64,000 nt of DNA from Dendrophyllia cribrosa (taxonomy: Eukaryota > Cnidaria > Anthozoa > Scleractinia > Dendrophylliidae), in the NCBI GenBank assembly GCA_024195265.1, contig JAJLRJ010000014.1, positions 23,565,009 to 23,629,008 on the forward strand; not shown here. Reading direction: 5' to 3'. Position 1 is the stretch's first letter. More notes on this DNA, generated by a model, which did not search any database, was not told where the DNA came from, and was given only the letters and a program-made list of their open reading frames with translations.

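Noticed and set aside
63059..63325. Hydrophobic frame upstream of the LINE ORF as a possible ORF1
   Set aside because: No RRM or coiled coil, short, overlaps the ORF2 start and is probably a 5' UTR frame.
78..64000. Extracellular Ig protein such as hemicentin or an immune receptor
   Set aside because: DH and SH3 domains are cytosolic, no signal peptide or membrane segment is seen, and many Igs lack the disulfide expected outside the cell.
78..64000. Protein kinase or FN3 domains
   Set aside because: Searched for FN3 and kinase motifs (such as HRDLKPEN, DFG, W-x-P-P) in every exon; none found in this window.

Overview
This window looks like an invertebrate animal nuclear genome. It is intron-rich, has GT-AG introns, and carries many decayed transposons. 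The repeat mix (Penelope-like fragments with GIY-YIG domains, an L1/Tx1-type LINE, many TTAA-flanked MITEs) together with a titin/obscurin-type gene fits a cnidarian, perhaps a stony coral. That placement is inference, because no taxonomic marker is present.

Almost the whole window is one giant gene on the minus strand. I built a 54-exon model by hand. Every splice junction follows GT-AG and the reading phase carries through all 53 introns, from an exon cut by the right edge (64000) to an SH3 exon near position 80. The modelled coding length is about 26 kb (about 8,700 residues), with roughly 77 I-set Ig domains. In protein order: a RhoGEF (DH) domain over six small exons (63956-64000 to 56916-56968); an SH3-like domain plus an Ig (55835-56493); a 4.4-kb exon with 14 Igs (50198-54600); a 2.1-kb exon with 6 Igs (45954-48020); a central block (45.6-16.7 kb) in which most exons encode one three-Ig super-repeat (A-B-C); a 3' block (15.9-0.8 kb) of single-Ig exons mixed with tiny acidic, Ser-rich or Pro/Lys-rich linker exons; and a final SH3 exon (78-349). 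DH plus SH3 plus a long Ig array points to the obscurin/UNC-89/titin group of sarcomere scaffolds. The gene starts upstream of the window and may continue downstream.

The introns hold the mobile DNA. An L1/Tx1-like LINE with an intact 1,294-residue ORF and a 14-bp target-site duplication sits in a DH intron (59086-63386). There are two Penelope-like 3' fragments with GIY-YIG domains and hammerhead-like motifs (38.2-39.0 and 40.5-41.3 kb), and a head-to-head palindrome of the same terminal sequence (17845-18016). Several MITE families are present: TTAA-flanked elements with 88-bp internal repeats, 106-bp arrays, a 681-bp TTAA element, and a 440-bp element of nested palindromes. Two tRNA-derived SINE-like pieces and a 330-bp hexamer microsatellite complete the set. 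No independent host gene, structural RNA gene or CRISPR array was seen.

The most interesting host features are: the exon-equals-three-Igs organisation with a class-specific cysteine pattern; a probable intron gain inside one super-repeat, next to a near-identical copy of an Ig exon 3.9 kb away; linker exons locked in phase to a neighbouring exon, which implies coupled cassettes for alternative splicing; and a DH domain followed directly by an SH3 with no visible PH.
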